From: Sphingomonas sp.
GTDB lineage: Bacteria > Pseudomonadota > Alphaproteobacteria > Sphingomonadales > Sphingomonadaceae
Direction of reading: 5' to 3'
Assembly (NCBI RefSeq): GCF_004799495.1
Contig: NZ_SSMY01000008.1
Coordinates: forward strand, 1 to 64,000
DNA: 64,000 nt
In this document: in pieces, positions 61,953-64,000 of the stretch
How positions within the stretch are numbered: the first letter of the stretch is position 1
How the letters are laid out: every line of letters starts with the position of its first letter
Program-made: the position numbers and the translations under genes
Notes under the pieces: generated by a model
Seen by the model: only the letters and a program-made list of their open reading frames with translations
Database searches by the model: none
What the model was told of the DNA's origin: nothing

Positions 61953-62918
61953 TCATTCCGTCGGGCGATCGCTGGAATCGGGTCTGACCAGTCCCCGCGT
62001 AGCGCCGAACTTCGTGCCGGCATCCTCGTGCGGACGGACGTAGACGCGATAGATCGCGGGGAATTCGGCGCGCAGGTCGCGCTCGATCTCATCGACGATT
62101 CGCTCGACATCGCCCGCGCCCAACCGATTGTCGAAATCGACGTTGACCGCCGCGACGATCTGTTCGGGCGCGTTGTGGAGCGTCATGATCTCGCCGATCC
62201 CGGTGACGCCGGGACGCGACACGCCGCGCCGGATGCCGTCGATCAGCACGGGATCGGCCGCCTCGCCGATGAGCAACCCCTTGGCTTCGCGCGCGAGGAA
62301 GATCGCGACGACGCCGAGCAGCAGCCCGATCAGCACAGAGGCTACCCCGTCGAAGCGCGGGTCGCCGGTCGCCTGGCTGGTCGCGAGCCCGACCGCGGCG
62401 ATCAGGATGCCCGCCATCGCCGCGCCGTTTTCGAGCAGCACGATCACCGTCGTCGCGTCCTTGGTCGACACGAGCGCACCCCACCACGACTTGCCGCCCC
62501 GCGCCGCGTTGAACTCGCGAAACGCCGCGACGGTCGATCCGCCTTCCAGCAGGAAGGCGATCGCGAGCACGCCGTACGCGATCAGCGGCGACACCGCGGG
62601 CTCGGGTTCGAGGAAGTGGATCACGCCTTCGTACACCGACACCCCGGCGCCAAGCGCGAAGACGAGCAGCGCGACGACGAAGCTCCAGAAATAGAGTTCG
62701 CGCCCATACCCGCCGGGATGCGTCGCGTCGGCTGGCTTGGCGGCGCGTTTCTTGCCGTACATCAACAACAACTGGTTGCTCGAATCGACCAGGCTATGGA
62801 CGCCCTCGGTCAGCATTGCCGACGATCCGGTGATCGCTGCTGCCACGAACTTGGCGACCGCGATCCCGACATTGGCGGCAAGGGCCACGATTAGCACGCG
62901 GTTGTTTTCGGCTTTCAT
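61953..62918 (-). CDS. Cation diffusion facilitator transporter
   Basis: A 321-residue CDF-family exporter with six membrane segments. TGSSAMLTEGVHSLVDSSNQLLLMYG carries the His/Asp metal site of segment II, and LENGAAMAGILIAAVGLA gives segment V, with the second site altered to E..A. The C-terminal ferredoxin-like domain includes GIGEIMTLHNAPEQIVAAVNVDFD. It likely exports Zn, Fe or Mn in exchange for protons. The ATG at 62918 fits better than the upstream frame to 63029. It converges with the TPR-oxygenase gene. Confidence 0.92.
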   Translation of the reverse strand: MKAENNRVLIVALAANVGIAVAKFVAAAITGSSAMLTEGVHSLVDSSNQLLLMYGKKRAAKPADATHPGGYGRELYFWSFVVALLVFALGAGVSVYEGVIHFLEPEPAVSPLIAYGVLAIAFLLEGGSTVAAFREFNAARGGKSWWGALVSTKDATTVIVLLENGAAMAGILIAAVGLATSQATGDPRFDGVASVLIGLLLGVVAIFLAREAKGLLIGEAADPVLIDGIRRGVSRPGVTGIGEIMTLHNAPEQIVAAVNVDFDNRLGAGDVERIVDEIERDLRAEFPAIYRVYVRPHEDAGTKFGATRGLVRPDSSDRPTE

Positions 62919-63000
62919 GCTCGCGCCATAGCAGCGGGGGCGGCCTTGACCATAACATCGCGCTCTGGCCTGATCGCGCAAGGCAACAGGGGAGAGCGAG

Positions 63001-63402
63001 ATGTCCGCGGAGAATGTCGCCGTCATCAAGGGAATCTACGATGCATTCGGGAGCGGCGACGTCGCCGGCGTGCTCGGCGCGATGAGTCCCGACATCGTGT
63101 GGCACGAGGCGGAGAATTTCCCCTATGCCGACCGCAACCCCTATGTCGGGCCGCAAGCGGTGGCGGAGGGCGTGTTCGGGCGCTGCATCACCGAATGGGA
63201 CGGGTTCAACGTCCAGATGACCGACCTGATCGACGGCGGCGATCGCGTGGTGGCGCTAGGCCGCTATGGCGGCGCCTACAAGGCAAGCGGCGGAGCGATG
63301 AACCCGCAGGCCGCGCACGTCTGGACGCTCAGGGACGGCAAGGCCGTCGCGTTTCAGCAATATATCGACACGCTGGCCGTCGCGAATGCGATGCGCGGCT
63401 AG
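63001..63402 (+). CDS. SnoaL-like/NTF2-fold protein
   Basis: A 133-residue protein with the NTF2 cone fold: NVAVIKGIYDAFGSGDVAGVLGAMSPDIVWHEAENFPY, then FGRCITEWDGFNVQMTDLIDGGDRVVALGRYGG and a C-terminal HVWTLRDGKAVAFQQYIDT. These proteins act as isomerases or hydrolases on small molecules or have unknown function. GGGGAGAG precedes the start. The stop overlaps the convergent membrane protein by four bases. Confidence 0.88.
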   Translation: MSAENVAVIKGIYDAFGSGDVAGVLGAMSPDIVWHEAENFPYADRNPYVGPQAVAEGVFGRCITEWDGFNVQMTDLIDGGDRVVALGRYGGAYKASGGAMNPQAAHVWTLRDGKAVAFQQYIDTLAVANAMRG

Positions 63403-63779
63403 ACCTGCTTGCGGCCGAAGCTGATCGCTACCGGCGCGGGCTGAACGGTCGCCGCCTCGGCGGTTTCGCCGCCGTTCTGCAATTCGGCCAGCCGTGCCGC
63501 CAGGCGCGCTTCGAACGGGTCGTCGCCGATCGTCGCACGATACGACTCGCCGCTGGTGTCGCTGACCGCGACCTCGGGGCGCGACAAGCGGCGCAGGACA
63601 CCGGCCACGAGCGCAATCACCCCGATAATCAGGAAGCAGAACCCGAGCGCCGTGCCCATGCCGAGGCCGGCGGCAGTCGTCGACGATGCCGCGGCTGGCG
63701 AATTGGACGCCATGGCGGGTGTCGCGGCGAGCAGGGCGAGCGCGGCGGCCAGCGCCAGCTTCGTATCGATCGATCGCAT
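63399..63779 (-). CDS. Small membrane protein with signal peptide, unknown function
   Basis: A 126-residue protein. The ATG at 63779 follows GGGGAGG; the frame to 63818 is not used. A signal sequence (LALAAALALLAATPAMAS) is followed by a short Ser/Ala linker, a membrane segment (ALGFCFLIIGVIALVAGVL) and a cytoplasmic or periplasmic tail of about 60 residues rich in Ala/Glu. No known domain. Confidence 0.75.
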   Translation of the reverse strand: MRSIDTKLALAAALALLAATPAMASNSPAAASSTTAAGLGMGTALGFCFLIIGVIALVAGVLRRLSRPEVAVSDTSGESYRATIGDDPFEARLAARLAELQNGGETAEAATVQPAPVAISFGRKQV

Positions 63780-63857
63780 GTTGCCTCCCCGCAATCGGGT
63801 CGGCAGGTATTTTGCCAATTCGCGGTAAAGAATCGGCTAAGGCGCGCCAGACACAAA

Positions 63858-63888
63858 AAGGGGCGCCCGGCGGCACCGGACGCCCCTT
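63858..63888 (-). terminator. Intrinsic terminator of the outer-membrane protein gene
   Basis: A hairpin with arms AAGGGGCG-x-CCGG and CCGG-x-CGCCCCTT, one mismatch and a 5-base loop. Read on the minus strand it is followed by a U-run (complement of AAAAA at 63855-63859), 23 bases after the stop at 63911: a classic rho-independent terminator. Confidence 0.85.
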
Positions 63889-63910
63889 GTCGCTGCAATC
63901 GGTGCCCGCC

Positions 63911-64000
63911 TTAGAAGCGGAAGCCGACGCCGCCCGCGAGGTGGCGACGCTGCAGGTTGGTGCCGAACAGCTTGCCGTAATCGGCGTAATTGCCCTCGAC
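63911..64000 (-). CDS. C-terminal end of an outer-membrane beta-barrel protein
   Basis: Only the last 29 codons and the stop are in the window. They read NYADYGKLFGTNLQRRHLAGGVGFRF in part, ending in an aromatic residue with alternating hydrophobics, the BAM-recognition signature of an outer-membrane beta-barrel. GVGFRF with an RRHLAGGVG turn recalls opacity-type outer-membrane proteins. The gene starts beyond the right edge. Confidence 0.75.
   Translation of the reverse strand, partial: VEGNYADYGKLFGTNLQRRHLAGGVGFRF

Noticed and set aside
1..64000. CRISPR arrays, tRNA or rRNA genes, insertion sequences
   Set aside because: No regular spaced repeats, cloverleaf-like gene, transposase or terminal inverted repeats were seen.

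Overview
The window is about 64 kb of GC-rich, densely packed DNA. Its gene content (TonB receptors with an SGNH partner, a DctA/DctB/DctD set, a lasso-peptide-type cassette with HprK-like kinases, an ExeM-like RTX nuclease) points to an alphaproteobacterium, most likely Sphingomonas or a close relative. That placement is an inference from gene content and codon style; there is no rRNA or tRNA gene here to anchor it.

Layout. (1) 1-8.3 kb, surface and secreted proteins: the N-terminal part of an ELWxTDGTxxGT-repeat protein, an AraC-type regulator and a 1738-residue ExeM/NucH-like RTX nuclease. (2) 8.3-13.5 kb, sulfatase locus: a formylglycine-generating lipoprotein with its cysteine pair, a DUF1330 protein, an MBL-fold hydrolase, a small membrane protein, a cysteine-type arylsulfatase and a TetR regulator. 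(3) 13.5-18.2 kb, C4-dicarboxylate uptake: DctD and DctB on the minus strand, DctA divergent, with two identical-arm palindromes between them; this DctD lacks the GAFTGA loop. (4) 18.2-22.2 kb: a TonB-dependent receptor with an SGNH hydrolase.

(5) 22.6-41.9 kb: a 16-gene contractile injection system (CIS) operon, nearly all genes overlapping: leader protein, sheath, tube, zinc-ribbon baseplate/chaperone-like protein, small protein, DUF4255 cap protein, AAA+ ATPase, candidate nuclease-like cargo, CIS-tube/LysM pair, separate hub and spike, gp25, two gpJ-like wedge proteins (one carrying a beta-propeller) and a gpI-like protein fused to a beta-helix. I see no tape measure, PAAR tip or tail-fibre gene. 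(6) 41.9-47.7 kb, convergent with the CIS operon and 6 bp from it: EAL phosphodiesterase, LysM lipoprotein, PpkA-type kinase, TagH-type FHA protein and PppA-type phosphatase. This is the threonine-phosphorylation switch of type VI secretion, next to a CIS and with no T6SS genes in view.

(7) 47.9-50.2 kb: an acyl-CoA dehydrogenase and a class III CoA-transferase. (8) 50.2-61.9 kb, RiPP region: a ten-gene operon (PRMT-like methyltransferase, two HprK-like kinases, 2OG oxygenase, TPR-oxygenase, DCC/HTTM membrane-redox pair, PqqD-like RRE, second methyltransferase), a convergent asparagine-synthetase-like cyclase, a beta-propeller protein, and a 48-residue precursor gene at 60364-60510 (minus) too short for routine ORF calling. 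Its leader aligns with the YxxP...LDV..T leader of paeninodin-type lasso peptides and it ends in Ser, the residue HprK-like lasso kinases phosphorylate. No B2 (transglutaminase-like) protease is visible. A paralogue of the TPR-oxygenase lies divergently from the precursor. (9) 61.9-64 kb: a cation diffusion facilitator, a SnoaL-like protein, a small membrane protein and the C-terminus of an outer-membrane barrel.

The two most interesting parts are the CIS plus T6SS-style phosphorylation cassette, and the lasso-like cluster with its unannotated precursor, duplicated kinases and oxygenases, and missing B2.
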